Positions 1 through 6,417 are shown, counted from the stretch's first letter. The stretch: DNA of 11,617 nt from Alphaproteobacteria bacterium (GCA_023136145.1 JAGLRU010000360.1:1-11617), one strand, 5' to 3'. Made by a program: numbers and translations. Notes: generated by a model not told the origin, from the letters alone.

Positions 1-873
1 GGGCGGAATATCAAACCGCTTTTTGAGGCAGCTAAGGGAGGGTTGAGTTCCATCGCTAAGGCAATAGCCGAAGCAGATAAGCCTCGCGTTGGAATTATAA
101 CAGGATTTTATATACCAACAGGCAATCCTCCATCAGGCGAAACAGATGGGCCTCTTGGAGCAGCGATGCTTATTGCAGGGCTTGATAAAGCCGGAGTGGA
201 ATGTCGTCTTATGACGGATAAATCCTGCGAAGGCGTTTGTAAAGCTGCTCTTGATGGAGCCAACGTTGTTGCCACGCTCATGGATGTAGTCAGTGATGAA
301 ACTTCCGTTGAAAAAGTCATATCAAGGTGGAAACAGGCGGGAATTACCCACGTCTTGTCGATAGAACGCTGTGGCCGGAGTGTGGACGGGACTTATAGGA
401 GCATGAGAGGCGTTGACATCAGTTTATATACTGAACCATTGGATATGGCTTTTATTGACGAAGGATGGTGTAAATTTGCAATTGGAGATGGAGGCAATGA
501 AATAGGGATGGGATCCATCTCAAGTGAAATCATTGCTAATAACGTCTTTCATGGCGATGTAGTTGCGTGTGTAATACCGGCTGATGCTTTGATCGTTGCT
601 GGTGTTTCAAACTGGGGTTCTTACGCGCTACTTGGTGCGCTGGCAGTATTGCGTTATGATTGGCGAAAAGGAATTCTTGATATTCTGACTGAGAAAAATA
701 ATAAAAGAATATTGGAATTTATGGTCGAACACGGCCCCTCCGTTGATGGCGTTACGCATAAGCGCACTCTCAGCGTCGATGGCCTTTCTTTAGAAAAACA
801 TAATGCCAAATTGTCTACGATAAGATCGCTTGTCATGGATCACGAGCTGGTGCCGGACACTGTTATCAAATGA
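1..873 (+). CDS. D-glutamate cyclase-like protein (DUF4392), 5' partial
   Basis: The frame is open from base 1. The first 14 codons (N-I-K-P-L-F-E-A-A-K-G-G) look like family sequence, so the TTG at 43 is probably internal and the true start lies upstream. Blocks seen in order are G-I-I-T-G-F-Y-I-P, E-T-D-G-P-L-G-A, I-E-R-C-G-R-S-x-D-G-T-Y, G-D-G-G-N-E-I-G-M-G and I-V-A-G-V-S-N-W-G-S-Y-A-L. These match the C-terminal domain of vertebrate D-glutamate cyclase (DGLUCY), which turns D-glutamate into 5-oxo-D-proline, and the bacterial DUF4392 proteins. The invariant Gly/Asp/Asn/Glu blocks are present, so the visible part looks functional. Activity of stand-alone bacterial members is inferred. No signal peptide or membrane segment is visible. 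The gene ends with TGA and converges on the response regulator gene, with 54 bp between them and no convincing terminator. Confidence 0.85.
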   Translation, partial: GRNIKPLFEAAKGGLSSIAKAIAEADKPRVGIITGFYIPTGNPPSGETDGPLGAAMLIAGLDKAGVECRLMTDKSCEGVCKAALDGANVVATLMDVVSDETSVEKVISRWKQAGITHVLSIERCGRSVDGTYRSMRGVDISLYTEPLDMAFIDEGWCKFAIGDGGNEIGMGSISSEIIANNVFHGDVVACVIPADALIVAGVSNWGSYALLGALAVLRYDWRKGILDILTEKNNKRILEFMVEHGPSVDGVTHKRTLSVDGLSLEKHNAKLSTIRSLVMDHELVPDTVIK

Positions 874-927
874 ACTACAGCCGAATACCAGCGTAAAGCG
901 GATATGACGAGTTGAAACTCAGGGCAC

Positions 928-1320
928 TTATCCCTTCCGTACCAAAACTTTGATCTTTTCGGATAGCATATTGAAGTCAACGGGTTTTTCTATATAGGCC
1001 GCTGGATAAAGGTGCTCGACACCCATTTTGTCACGTGGATCGGTTAGAGCAGTCAGGAAAACGAAGGGTATATTGGCGAACTGTGGGTGCATTCTTCGGA
1101 TGTTGTCGAGTACGTCATACCCGGACATGCCAGGCATGGCTCGGTCGCATAGAACCAGATCCGGTTCCACCTCCAGAAATTTTTTCAACCCGTCTTCACC
1201 GTTGACGGCTTCTATCACCGTATGCCCTTGAACAGATAACTCGTCAGTCAGTATTTCCCGGACTGCCGCTTCATCTTCTATCAACAATATTTTTATTATC
1301 TGATTTTTCATCATTGACAT
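928..1320 (-). CDS. single-domain response regulator (CheY-like receiver)
   Basis: A 130-residue protein made of one receiver domain with no output domain. The acidic pair is D16-E17 (in L-L-I-E-D-E), the phosphoacceptor is D59 (in L-C-D-R-A-M-P-G-M-S-G), the switch Thr is T90 (F-L-T-A) and the invariant Lys is K112 (I-E-K-P). All catalytic positions are present, so it should accept phosphate, presumably from the histidine kinase encoded just upstream. It probably acts through protein contacts or as a phosphorelay intermediate. The ATG at 1320 was chosen because AGGA lies 8 bases upstream on the minus strand. The gene starts 16 bp after the kinase stop codon and is the second gene of that operon. 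It lacks any DNA-binding or cyclic-di-GMP domain, so its target cannot be read from sequence. Confidence 0.92.
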   Translation of the reverse strand: MSMMKNQIIKILLIEDEAAVREILTDELSVQGHTVIEAVNGEDGLKKFLEVEPDLVLCDRAMPGMSGYDVLDNIRRMHPQFANIPFVFLTALTDPRDKMGVEHLYPAAYIEKPVDFNMLSEKIKVLVRKG

Positions 1321-1336
1321 TATTTTCGTCCTTTCT

Positions 1337-2893
1337 TTATATATTTTTTGATTTCATCGGAAGCCGCACCGTCACTGTAGTTCCTGCCTTATCTCCGCTT
1401 TGAATTTCAATCTTGCCTCCGTGCAGTTCGACAAACTGCTTAACGAAACTTAATCCAAGACCGGAGCCGGAAATTCCGCCAGATGTTGATGCCCGAAAAT
1501 AGCGCGTGAATATTTTTGGTAATTCGTTTTCTGGGATACCCACACCGTGATCCGTCACCTGAATGACCACTACTTGCCCTTCAGCGCAGACACTAACTTC
1601 TATCAGGGGATTTTGTGGCGAGTATTTGACGGCATTAGAAAGCAGATTCATCATTATATGGCGAAGAACCTTTTCATCCAGTAGCATATCAGGTAGATTC
1701 TTTTGAATATCCATCATAATTTCATGGCTTGGTTCCACATCCAGATGATCGTCGCAGACATCGCGGATGACACCGGCCAGATCGCATGGAGCCAGAGAAA
1801 CCGTCATCTTGCCGCTTTCCAACGTATGCGCTGAGAGAATTGTCTCTATCAGCCTGACAAGACGCACCACCGCAAGTCTGATGGTTCTCGTCCGCTTCTC
1901 CATCATTTCAGTAGAGAGTGTGCTTCCGCGCCGCTGGATGATCTGTGCGTTTCCGTCGATGATGGTTAGTGGCGTACGGAATTCGTGGGAGACCATCGAA
2001 ATAAATATTCTTTGCTGTTCTGCCGCCATTTTTTCCTGTTCAAGTGCTGCCGTTAGTTCGCGGGTACGCCGGTCAACCAGTTCTTCAAGATGCGAGCGGT
2101 ATTTCTTCAGTTCGATTTCAGATTTCCTGTGCTCTGTTACGTCGCGGGAGTTTAGCACCACCGCTTGTACGAATTCATTTTTTAGCAGATTGGACACCAT
2201 AGCTTCGAAAATTCGCCAATGCCCTTCCTTGTGCTTAAATCGGAATTCTAAAGCTTCTCCGGTACCAATTGTCTGCGGTTCCTGCTGAATCAGTCGTTTG
2301 AATTGTTTCTTGATGCACGAACAATCCTCCGCGTGAACCAGATCGAAAAAATTTTGCCCAAGAACTTCCCAAGATTCATACTCCAGTAACCGTTCAAAAG
2401 CCCGGCTGTTGTAAATGATTGTTCCATCCTCGTCTAGCAAGGTGATGACATCGCGTGCGTTTTCAATTATCCCACGAAAGCGTTCTTCGCTTTCTTCGAT
2501 GCGGTCTTCTGTTTCCACCTGTTTTCTGAACACCAGAAGTTTTTCTAACAGATGTTTTCCCAGATCGGATTGCAATTGAGTGAGACTCATAACCTCGTCC
2601 GCGCCGGCTTTTATGAATGTCTTTCGTTGAGCCTCATTAGGGTTGTCGTCTATTACTACATATATTTTGTAAGGGAATATCTGGATTATCCGCTGCATGT
2701 CCTCTGGCTTAAGCTCACCTTGATTTTCGATAAAAATCAAATTCGGAGCATGATTCTTCTTATAAAGAGAATTTATAGCTTGCGTTGTAAAGGTAGGGTG
2801 ATAGCCTTCGATGCTATTTAACATATTAGCTTCAAGCTCATGTTGCAAAAAAAGCTGTTCCGATATAATCAAACTGTTCAGAATTTGCTGCAT
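1337..2893 (-). CDS. PAS-domain sensor histidine kinase with degenerate receiver-like N-terminus
   Basis: 518 residues, no transmembrane segment, so probably cytoplasmic. Residues about 1-120 have the pattern of a receiver domain (hydrophobic strand before position 56, then K-A-G-A-D-E-V near 95-101). The phosphoacceptor position appears to be E56 and the acidic pocket and Lys are missing. Residues about 135-256 form a PAS domain with a PAC end (S-R-D-V-T-E-H-R). A charged coiled coil at about 258-295 leads to the HisKA helix with the autophosphorylated H303 (S-H-E-F-R-T-P-L). The ATPase domain has the N box (N416-L-L-S-N-A-V-K-Y-S), G1 box (D448-H-G-V-G-I-P), F462 and G2 box (G476-S-G-L-G-L-S). 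It is complete and probably active. The start ATG at 2893 has GGGGAG about 11 bases upstream. The signal sensed by PAS is unknown. The likely partner is the receiver encoded immediately downstream. Confidence 0.92.
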   Translation of the reverse strand: MQQILNSLIISEQLFLQHELEANMLNSIEGYHPTFTTQAINSLYKKNHAPNLIFIENQGELKPEDMQRIIQIFPYKIYVVIDDNPNEAQRKTFIKAGADEVMSLTQLQSDLGKHLLEKLLVFRKQVETEDRIEESEERFRGIIENARDVITLLDEDGTIIYNSRAFERLLEYESWEVLGQNFFDLVHAEDCSCIKKQFKRLIQQEPQTIGTGEALEFRFKHKEGHWRIFEAMVSNLLKNEFVQAVVLNSRDVTEHRKSEIELKKYRSHLEELVDRRTRELTAALEQEKMAAEQQRIFISMVSHEFRTPLTIIDGNAQIIQRRGSTLSTEMMEKRTRTIRLAVVRLVRLIETILSAHTLESGKMTVSLAPCDLAGVIRDVCDDHLDVEPSHEIMMDIQKNLPDMLLDEKVLRHIMMNLLSNAVKYSPQNPLIEVSVCAEGQVVVIQVTDHGVGIPENELPKIFTRYFRASTSGGISGSGLGLSFVKQFVELHGGKIEIQSGDKAGTTVTVRLPMKSKNI

Positions 2894-2917
2894 TCCCGAA
2901 TAATCTCCCCGTTCCAG

Positions 2918-2923
2918 ATTATA
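2918..2923 (-). promoter_or_regulatory. candidate -10 box for the kinase-regulator operon
   Basis: On the minus strand this reads TATAAT, 24 bases before the kinase start. No good -35 box lies 16-18 bases further upstream, so the promoter may be weak or activator-dependent. It would give a short leader of about 20 nt. The rplU promoter lies back to back about 90 bp away. Confidence 0.3.
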
Positions 2924-3007
2924 GGTTATTTATGAAGAATTGATATACGCTGTGATGGATGGGGAGATAATTTGCTGATTAAATCCTTTTTATACTGACA
3001 AAAATTC

Positions 3008-3035
3008 TTGACATAGTTGGTTTTGCGAGTATATT
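3008..3035 (+). promoter_or_regulatory. sigma70-type promoter of rplU-rpmA
   Basis: TTGACA at 3008-3013, a 16-bp spacer, then TATATT at 3030-3035. Transcription should begin near 3042, giving a leader of about 87 nt before rplU. This strength fits a ribosomal protein operon. The sequence TCAC-TTCG-GTGA (3038-3049) straddles the predicted start site. Confidence 0.75.
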
Positions 3036-3128
3036 TCTCACTTCGGTGAACTCATGCGGAGGGTAATTTTGTTGCTCACTGTGAGGGTAACCATGCAGAA
3101 AACACTTTGAAAGCAGACGGTTATAATC

Positions 3129-3440
3129 ATGTACGCAGTTGTTAAAACAGGTGGCAAACAGTATCGTGTCGCAAAAGATGACATAATTGAAGTTGAAAAG
3201 CTGGATACTCCCGAGGGAGATTCGGTGACGTTGGATCAAGTTTTGCTTGTAGGTAGTGAAGATAGTGCCAAAATCGGTACGCCAGTCGTTTCCGGTGCTA
3301 GCGTGAAAGCTATAGTATTGAAGCAGAAAAAAGATGACAAAATTATCGTCTTCAAGAAGAAACGCCGTCAAAATTATCGTCGTAAGAACGGCCACCGTCA
3401 GAATTTGACCGTGTTAAAAATTACAGACATTAAGGGTTAA
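3129..3440 (+). CDS. rplU: 50S ribosomal protein L21
   Basis: 103 residues, the same length as E. coli L21. It begins with the hallmark M-Y-A-V-V-K-T-G-G-K-Q-Y-R and carries the conserved V-x-K-L-D near residues 27-30 and the basic stretch F-K-K-K-R-R-Q-N-Y-R-R-K-N-G-H-R-Q near 74-92, which contacts 23S rRNA. The start is fixed by this N-terminus, yet upstream bases give only a poor ribosome site (GACGG about 10 bases away). A five-codon ORF (3093-3110, ATG to TGA) preceded by GAGGG sits in the leader and might couple translation, though this is speculative. It forms an operon with rpmA, 21 bp downstream. Confidence 0.98.
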   Translation: MYAVVKTGGKQYRVAKDDIIEVEKLDTPEGDSVTLDQVLLVGSEDSAKIGTPVVSGASVKAIVLKQKKDDKIIVFKKKRRQNYRRKNGHRQNLTVLKITDIKG

Positions 3441-3461
3441 GGTTTTAAGGAGTAACATACA

Positions 3462-3728
3462 ATGGCACACCATAAGGCGGGCGGCAGTTCCAGAAACGGT
3501 CGTGATTCAGCTGGTCAACGTCTAGGCGTTAAGAAATACGGTAGTGAGTTGGTCATCCCCGGTAATATCATCGTTCGCCAGCGTGGAACAAAATTCCATC
3601 CGGGTAAGTTCGTTGGCATTGGTAAAGATCATACACTTTTTGCGAAAATCACCGGACGGGTGAAGTTTCACGGTGGGATCAAGAATCGTAAGTACATTTC
3701 GATCATTCCTGAGACTGAAGCAGTTTGA
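3462..3728 (+). CDS. rpmA: 50S ribosomal protein L27
   Basis: 88 residues (E. coli 85). It starts M-A-H-H-K-A-G-G-S-S-R-N-G-R-D-S and continues Q-R-L-G-V-K-K-Y-G, I-V-R-Q-R-G-T-K-F-H-P-G and G-K-D-H-T-L-F-A, all diagnostic of L27, whose flexible N-terminus reaches the peptidyl transferase centre. The N-terminus begins directly with the mature A-H-x-K-A-G-G form, so no Firmicutes-type cleaved prosequence is present. A strong ribosome site AAGGAG (3447-3452) stands 9 bases before the ATG. It is cotranscribed with rplU and followed by an intrinsic terminator. Confidence 0.98.
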   Translation: MAHHKAGGSSRNGRDSAGQRLGVKKYGSELVIPGNIIVRQRGTKFHPGKFVGIGKDHTLFAKITGRVKFHGGIKNRKYISIIPETEAV

Positions 3729-3751
3729 TATAAAGGTTGCAAGAATTTTTC

Positions 3752-3783
3752 AAAAGTCGGGGAATTCTTTCTCCGGCTTTTTG
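3752..3783 (+). terminator. Rho-independent terminator after rpmA
   Basis: A 12-bp stem has its 5' arm at 3752-3763 (core GTCGGGGA) and its 3' arm at 3770-3781 (core TCTCCGGC), with a 6-nt loop and two G-U pairs. It runs into a five-T tract at 3778-3782. It lies 23 bp after the rpmA stop and 76 bp before obgE, so obgE needs readthrough or its own promoter. Confidence 0.8.
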
Positions 3784-3798
3784 TTTACAGGAATTAAA

Positions 3799-3855
3799 AT
3801 GTCAAGATGGTTGTGTTTTCTTGGCATGTTTAGTTTCTTGATGGTAAAAAAATAG
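3799..3855 (+). CDS. possible 18-residue leader ORF upstream of obgE
   Basis: An ATG with AGGA 6 bases upstream (3789-3792) opens an 18-codon frame that ends in TAG three bases before the obgE ATG. The peptide is hydrophobic with basic ends (M-S-R-W-L-C-F-L-G-M-F-S-F-L-M-V-K-K). The bases in front of obgE contain no recognisable ribosome site, so ribosomes finishing this ORF could re-initiate at obgE. It could instead be a tiny membrane peptide, or a chance frame in AT-rich DNA. The ribosome site and the 3-bp spacing are seen directly; the coupling is inferred. Confidence 0.35.
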   Translation: MSRWLCFLGMFSFLMVKK

Positions 3856-3858
3856 AAA

Positions 3859-4854
3859 ATGAAATTCCTTGATGAGGCGAAAATATATCTCGAAAGTGGA
3901 AAGGGCGGGGCAGGGTGCGTCAGTTTTCGCCGTGAGAAATATATTGATATGGGTGGCCCTAATGGCGGGAACGGTGGGCGCGGTGGGCATATCATTTTTG
4001 AATGCGTTGAAAACCTCAACACCCTTATTGATTTCCGCTACACACAGCATTTTCGCGCTAAAATTGGACATCACGGTCAAGGCTCTAACAAATTCGGCAA
4101 GGACGGAAAGGATTTGATCGTTAAAGTGCCTCTCGGAACCGTTATTCTTGACGAAGACAAGGAAACCGTTCTTGCCGATATGATGGTTCCAGGTGAACGC
4201 ATGATCTTCCTTAAGGGCGGCGATGGAGGGTTTGGCAATGCGCATTTCAAATCTGCCACCAACCGCGCCCCACGCAAATGTCTTCCCGGCTGGCCGGGAG
4301 ATGAACGCGCAGTTTGGCTCCGATTGAAACTGATCGCTGATTCTGGCATTATAGGGCTGCCTAACTCCGGAAAATCGACGTTTCTTTCAGCCGTTTCGCG
4401 CGCAAAGCCGAAGATCGCAGATTATCCCTTTACAACTCTTATTCCCAATCTAGGTGTCATTAATTTCTACGACAACGAATTCGTGATGGCAGATATTCCG
4501 GGACTGATCGAGGGTGCGCATGAAGGGCATGGCCTCGGTATGCGTTTTCTTGGCCATGTTGAGCGTACGAGCGTCCTACTCCATTTAATCGATATGACGC
4601 AGGATGACATTGTCGGTGCTTATAAAACCGTTCGTGAAGAATTGGAAGCCTACGGTGGCAATCTTGCTGAAAAACCGGAAGTCATAGCGTTGAATAAAAT
4701 GGATGCGCTTGGTCAGGAACTTGCAGAGGATCAGCGAAATATCCTTTCAAAATTTATCCGCAAAAAAGTACACATTCTTTCCGCCGTCAGTGGCGAAGGC
4801 GTCGAAAATATCCTGAGTGAAATTTGGAGACATATTGAAAAAAGGCACATATAG
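3859..4854 (+). CDS. obgE: Obg family GTPase ObgE/CgtA
   Basis: 331 residues. The N-terminal Obg domain (about 1-158) has the glycine-rich pattern G-K-G-G-A-G-C-V-S-F-R-R-E-K and G-G-P-N-G-G-N-G-G-R-G-G. The G domain follows: G1 G166-L-P-N-S-G-K-S-T174, switch T192-T193, G3 D212-I-P-G215, G4 N279-K-M-D282 and G5 S308-A-V. Obg proteins bind the 50S subunit, act late in its assembly and link to ppGpp signalling, which fits the position after rplU-rpmA. The protein ends just after the G domain, without an OCT domain or acidic tail, so it is at the short end for the family. The start is set by M-K-F-L-D-E-A-K-I-Y. No ribosome site precedes it (see the ORF at 3799-3855). Confidence 0.97.
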   Translation: MKFLDEAKIYLESGKGGAGCVSFRREKYIDMGGPNGGNGGRGGHIIFECVENLNTLIDFRYTQHFRAKIGHHGQGSNKFGKDGKDLIVKVPLGTVILDEDKETVLADMMVPGERMIFLKGGDGGFGNAHFKSATNRAPRKCLPGWPGDERAVWLRLKLIADSGIIGLPNSGKSTFLSAVSRAKPKIADYPFTTLIPNLGVINFYDNEFVMADIPGLIEGAHEGHGLGMRFLGHVERTSVLLHLIDMTQDDIVGAYKTVREELEAYGGNLAEKPEVIALNKMDALGQELAEDQRNILSKFIRKKVHILSAVSGEGVENILSEIWRHIEKRHI

Positions 4855-4941
4855 CTGAATTCAAAGCTATCCATACATTTTCGCTAGAGTGACGCTATTA
4901 GAGAAATTTGAGGTTTTTAGATGTTGCTAACAGTTAGTAAC

Positions 4942-5352
4942 TCACTTAGGAGGATTCATCATATATGCAAGAGCTTTATTAACGCATTCTTGAGTATCAT
5001 TAGGATTCTGTTCGATTAAAACTTCAACATTTTTATTGCCATTAAATACATCAATATAACTAATAGGTTCCGTACTATTACATTCACAAGCATTCTGTAT
5101 GGTTGTTAAAATATTCGTACCAAGCTTTAGCGTCGATTCTGTATCTGCCGATGGCGTCTTTGTCGCAATAACTGTCTCCGTTGCTATTGCCGTCGTATTG
5201 TTTATGTTTAAAACAAGGTCAGGCACACTGGTAGGCTCTCCTAAACAACCAGCACCAATTATGGCAGCAGCAGAAAGCGCAAGAGCAAGTGTACGCGGAG
5301 ACACTTTATTAAAAGCCTCCATCATCATTCCTTTTTCTAGTCTTAAAGCCAT
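4942..5352 (-). CDS. putative small lipoprotein A (new paralogous family)
   Basis: 136 residues, not recognised. The N-terminus holds the family motif F14-N-x-V17, then R20 and a hydrophobic segment at 21-35 ending in G-A-G-C36, a loose lipobox, so export and lipidation are likely. After a Thr/Ala-rich linker (about 40-75) comes a domain at about 79-131: N-I-L-T-T-I-Q-N-A-C, then I-S-Y-I-D-V-F-N-G, E-V-L-I-E and N-K-A-L-A-Y. The same blocks are repeated three times in protein D (7062-8072). It has Cys at 89, 91 and 123. The chosen start at 5352 has AAGGA 7 bases upstream. The ATG at 5322 (residue 11) aligns with the start of D and has its own AAGG, so it is a real alternative. Base composition is more AT-rich than obgE. 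Function is unknown. Confidence 0.7.
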   Translation of the reverse strand: MALRLEKGMMMEAFNKVSPRTLALALSAAAIIGAGCLGEPTSVPDLVLNINNTTAIATETVIATKTPSADTESTLKLGTNILTTIQNACECNSTEPISYIDVFNGNKNVEVLIEQNPNDTQECVNKALAYMMNPPK

Positions 5353-5372
5353 AACTAAATCCTTTTCTTAAA
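5353..5372 (-). promoter_or_regulatory. conserved leader in front of gene A
   Basis: The minus strand reads TTAAGAAAAGGA, then TTTAGTT before the ATG. The same 11-mer TTAAGAAAAGG occurs in the leader of gene C, and a variant (TTAAGAACAGGAGG) in the leader of gene B at 5807-5826. It includes the ribosome site but the identity runs further upstream than that needs, so it marks common descent or shared control. Confidence 0.6.
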
Positions 5373-5446
5373 GTTCGAATATGTTCAATCCCATAACACA
5401 ATAGAATAAGGCACAATTATCGAGTTTAACACTAAAAGAAGTGTTA

Positions 5447-5533
5447 TCCATACCATAAAGTTCTATCAGTACCGCAACTGTAAGCGTTATAAAGACCGTC
5501 TAAAATCGCATTACCAGTATTATTGTAATGTTA
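5447..5533 (-). pseudogene. family-like tail behind the tandem stops of gene B
   Basis: Gene B ends in TAA and the next codon is also TAA. The same frame then stays open for 28 codons to another TAA. The translation contains G-N-A-I-L-D-G-L-Y-N-A-Y-S-C-G, which resembles N-P-L-E-A-L-Y-N-A-C-A in protein C and N-I-L-T-T-I-Q-N-A-C-E-C in protein A. It has no start codon or ribosome site of its own. The simplest reading is the stranded end of a longer ancestral gene B or of another lost paralogue. The similarity is short, so chance is not excluded. Confidence 0.45.
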
Positions 5534-5806
5534 TTATGCTCTTAATGTCGGAAACGCAATGTCTTTAGGGACATTAAATGGAGAATCAACAGGTGGAGGT
5601 TGGTAAATAAGAGTCTCAATAACGTCAACAAGAGTACTAGCAGCGTTACTAGCCACAGTGTTAAATTGACTTAAATAATCACCACCAACTGCAGCAGTAG
5701 CAGTAACAATAGCAATAGTAGCAAGAGCAATAACAGCAGCATCACGAAGATCAGTTGGAGCTACCCCGTTAAAAATATTTTTCATTGCGTGTAAACTTGA
5801 ACTCAT
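5534..5806 (-). CDS. putative small exported or membrane-anchored protein B (same family N-terminus)
   Basis: 90 residues, not recognised. The N-terminus contains M8-K-N-I-F12-N-G-V15, matching the family motif, then R21 and a long Ala/Ile/Val/Thr segment at about 22-42. Unlike A, C and D it has no cysteine anywhere, so it is not a lipoprotein. The segment could be a signal peptide or an anchor. The hydrophobic stretch is encoded by a low-complexity run of GCA/GTA/ATA-like triplets (about 5680-5745). The remainder (N54-A-A-S-T-L-V-D-V-I-E-T-L-I-Y) loosely resembles the start of the family domain, then becomes Pro-rich. The ATG at 5806 has a very good ribosome site (AGGAGG, 5 bases away). Two consecutive TAA codons and a family-like in-frame tail follow, so B may be a shortened relative. 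Confidence 0.65.
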   Translation of the reverse strand: MSSSLHAMKNIFNGVAPTDLRDAAVIALATIAIVTATAAVGGDYLSQFNTVASNAASTLVDVIETLIYQPPPVDSPFNVPKDIAFPTLRA

Positions 5807-5836
5807 AATTACCTCCTGTTCTTAATACTTTGAGTA

Positions 5837-5893
5837 TGTTTAGTCTCACTGCATAACGGAATAAGAAATAACCGCATATAGAGGGACTAAACA
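5837..5893 (-). repeat. inverted repeat in the leader of gene B
   Basis: Arms TGTTTAGTC (5837-5845) and GACTAAACA (5885-5893) are perfectly complementary over 9 bp around a 39-nt loop. They lie 31-87 bases before the start of B and could form a leader hairpin in its mRNA or an operator pair. No U-tract follows it. Confidence 0.45.
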
Positions 5894-5904
5894 GTTAGAT
5901 AACG

Positions 5905-5918
5905 CGGTTAATTAACCG
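5905..5918. repeat. 14-bp perfect palindrome upstream of gene B
   Basis: CGGTTAATTAACCG is a perfect palindrome without a spacer, 99 bp before the B start. The symmetry suits a dimeric DNA-binding protein better than an RNA hairpin. No second copy is seen in the window. Confidence 0.4.
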
Positions 5919-5932
5919 TACAACAAAAATAT

Positions 5933-6121
5933 CTTAGCCTTTCTAAAGTTTTTATCTGTAGAAGTTAGAGTTTGATCAATTGGAACTTTTTAACAATTTC
6001 TATCGAAATGCTGTCAGCGCCTCAAATGACTAAACCAATGTCCCTTAGCCTCCATAAAGCTTTCATCCGTAGACTTAGACTGATCGATTGGAATTTCCTT
6101 ACCATTTATTTCAATGCTGTC
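5933..6121 (-). repeat. imperfect tandem duplication of the 3' end of gene C
   Basis: Copy 1 (5933-6015) lies downstream of and just overlapping the C stop codon. Copy 2 (6044-6121) lies inside gene C. They run in the same orientation, about 106-111 bp apart, with long matching blocks (for example AATGCTGTC at 6007-6015 and 6113-6121, and CTTAGCCT at 5933-5940 and 6044-6051). Copy 2 encodes D-S-I-E-I-N-G-K-E-I-P-I-D. Copy 1 has indels that break this frame, so it is a decayed leftover. Confidence 0.75.
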
Positions 6122-6316
6122 AGGAGCACCCGCACCGTCTTTTGCACAGGCGTTATATAGGGCTTCTAAAGGATTATCTACAGTATCAGCCAAAACAGAC
6201 GGATCAGCACTATCTGTACAACCAGTAGCTATTATGGTAGCAAGCATAGCGCCACCGAGTAAAATTTTCGGAGGAACTTTCGAAACTAGATTAAAAGCAA
6301 CATTTTGCATTCCCAT
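6014..6316 (-). CDS. putative small lipoprotein C (same family)
   Basis: 100 residues, not recognised. It has the family motif F8-N-L-V11 followed by K13 and K17, a hydrophobic segment at 18-32 and the lipobox A-T-G-C33, so lipidation at C33 is likely. The mature part is only about 67 residues. It contains N48-P-L-E-A-L-Y-N-A-C57, matching the start of the domain in protein A, then a short D-S-I-E-I-N-G-K-E-I-P-I piece. The E-V-L and A-L-x-x-Y blocks seen in A and D are missing. The ATG at 6316 has AAGGA 7 bases upstream. The end of the gene is duplicated just downstream, and the C-terminal residues (H-W-F-S-H-L-R-R) may be post-duplication sequence rather than ancestral. A promoter is visible at 6369-6398. 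Confidence 0.68.
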   Translation of the reverse strand: MGMQNVAFNLVSKVPPKILLGGAMLATIIATGCTDSADPSVLADTVDNPLEALYNACAKDGAGAPDSIEINGKEIPIDQSKSTDESFMEAKGHWFSHLRR

Positions 6317-6368
6317 AATTATTTCCTTTTCTTAACATTTGAATAACAATTTCGTGGTTTGTGAAAAC

Positions 6369-6398
6369 ATTTTAACCTTTTCTTAATGGATTCGTCAA
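6369..6398 (-). promoter_or_regulatory. promoter of gene C
   Basis: Minus strand: TTGACG (6398-6393), an 18-bp spacer, TAAAAT (6374-6369), with a predicted start near 6362 and a leader of about 45 nt. A second copy of TTAAGAAAAGG (6376-6386) fills the spacer. The 24-bp block shared with gene D overlaps the -35 box. Confidence 0.6.
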
Positions 6399-6417
6399 AT
6401 GTTATTTTTTATAACTA
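6394..6417 (-). repeat. 24-bp block shared by C and D promoters, copy 1
   Basis: This block is identical to 8160-8183. It covers most of the -35 box and the 15-bp inverted repeat GTTAT-TTTTT-ATAAC (6401-6415) just upstream of it. An exact copy at the same place in two promoters suggests a shared operator or an upstream element, or one recent duplication. The similarity continues loosely upstream to a TTTATTTATCA sequence in both places. Confidence 0.7.

Noticed and set aside
3075..3085. CTCAC-T-GTGAG palindrome in the rplU leader as an L21 autoregulatory site
   Set aside because: A one-base loop cannot form in RNA, and it matches no L21 leader I know.
2979..3395. Minus-strand frame across rplU and its promoter
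   Set aside because: It runs antisense to the conserved rplU gene and shows no recognisable protein pattern.
4851..4870. Hairpin ATAGCT/AGCTAT after obgE as terminator
   Set aside because: Only 6 bp, AT-rich, with no T-tract behind it; its first bases overlap the obgE stop codon.
5427..5446. TAACACT/AGTGTTA hairpin between B and A as terminator
   Set aside because: A 7-bp AT-rich stem without a U-tract on either strand; it may be chance or a leader structure.
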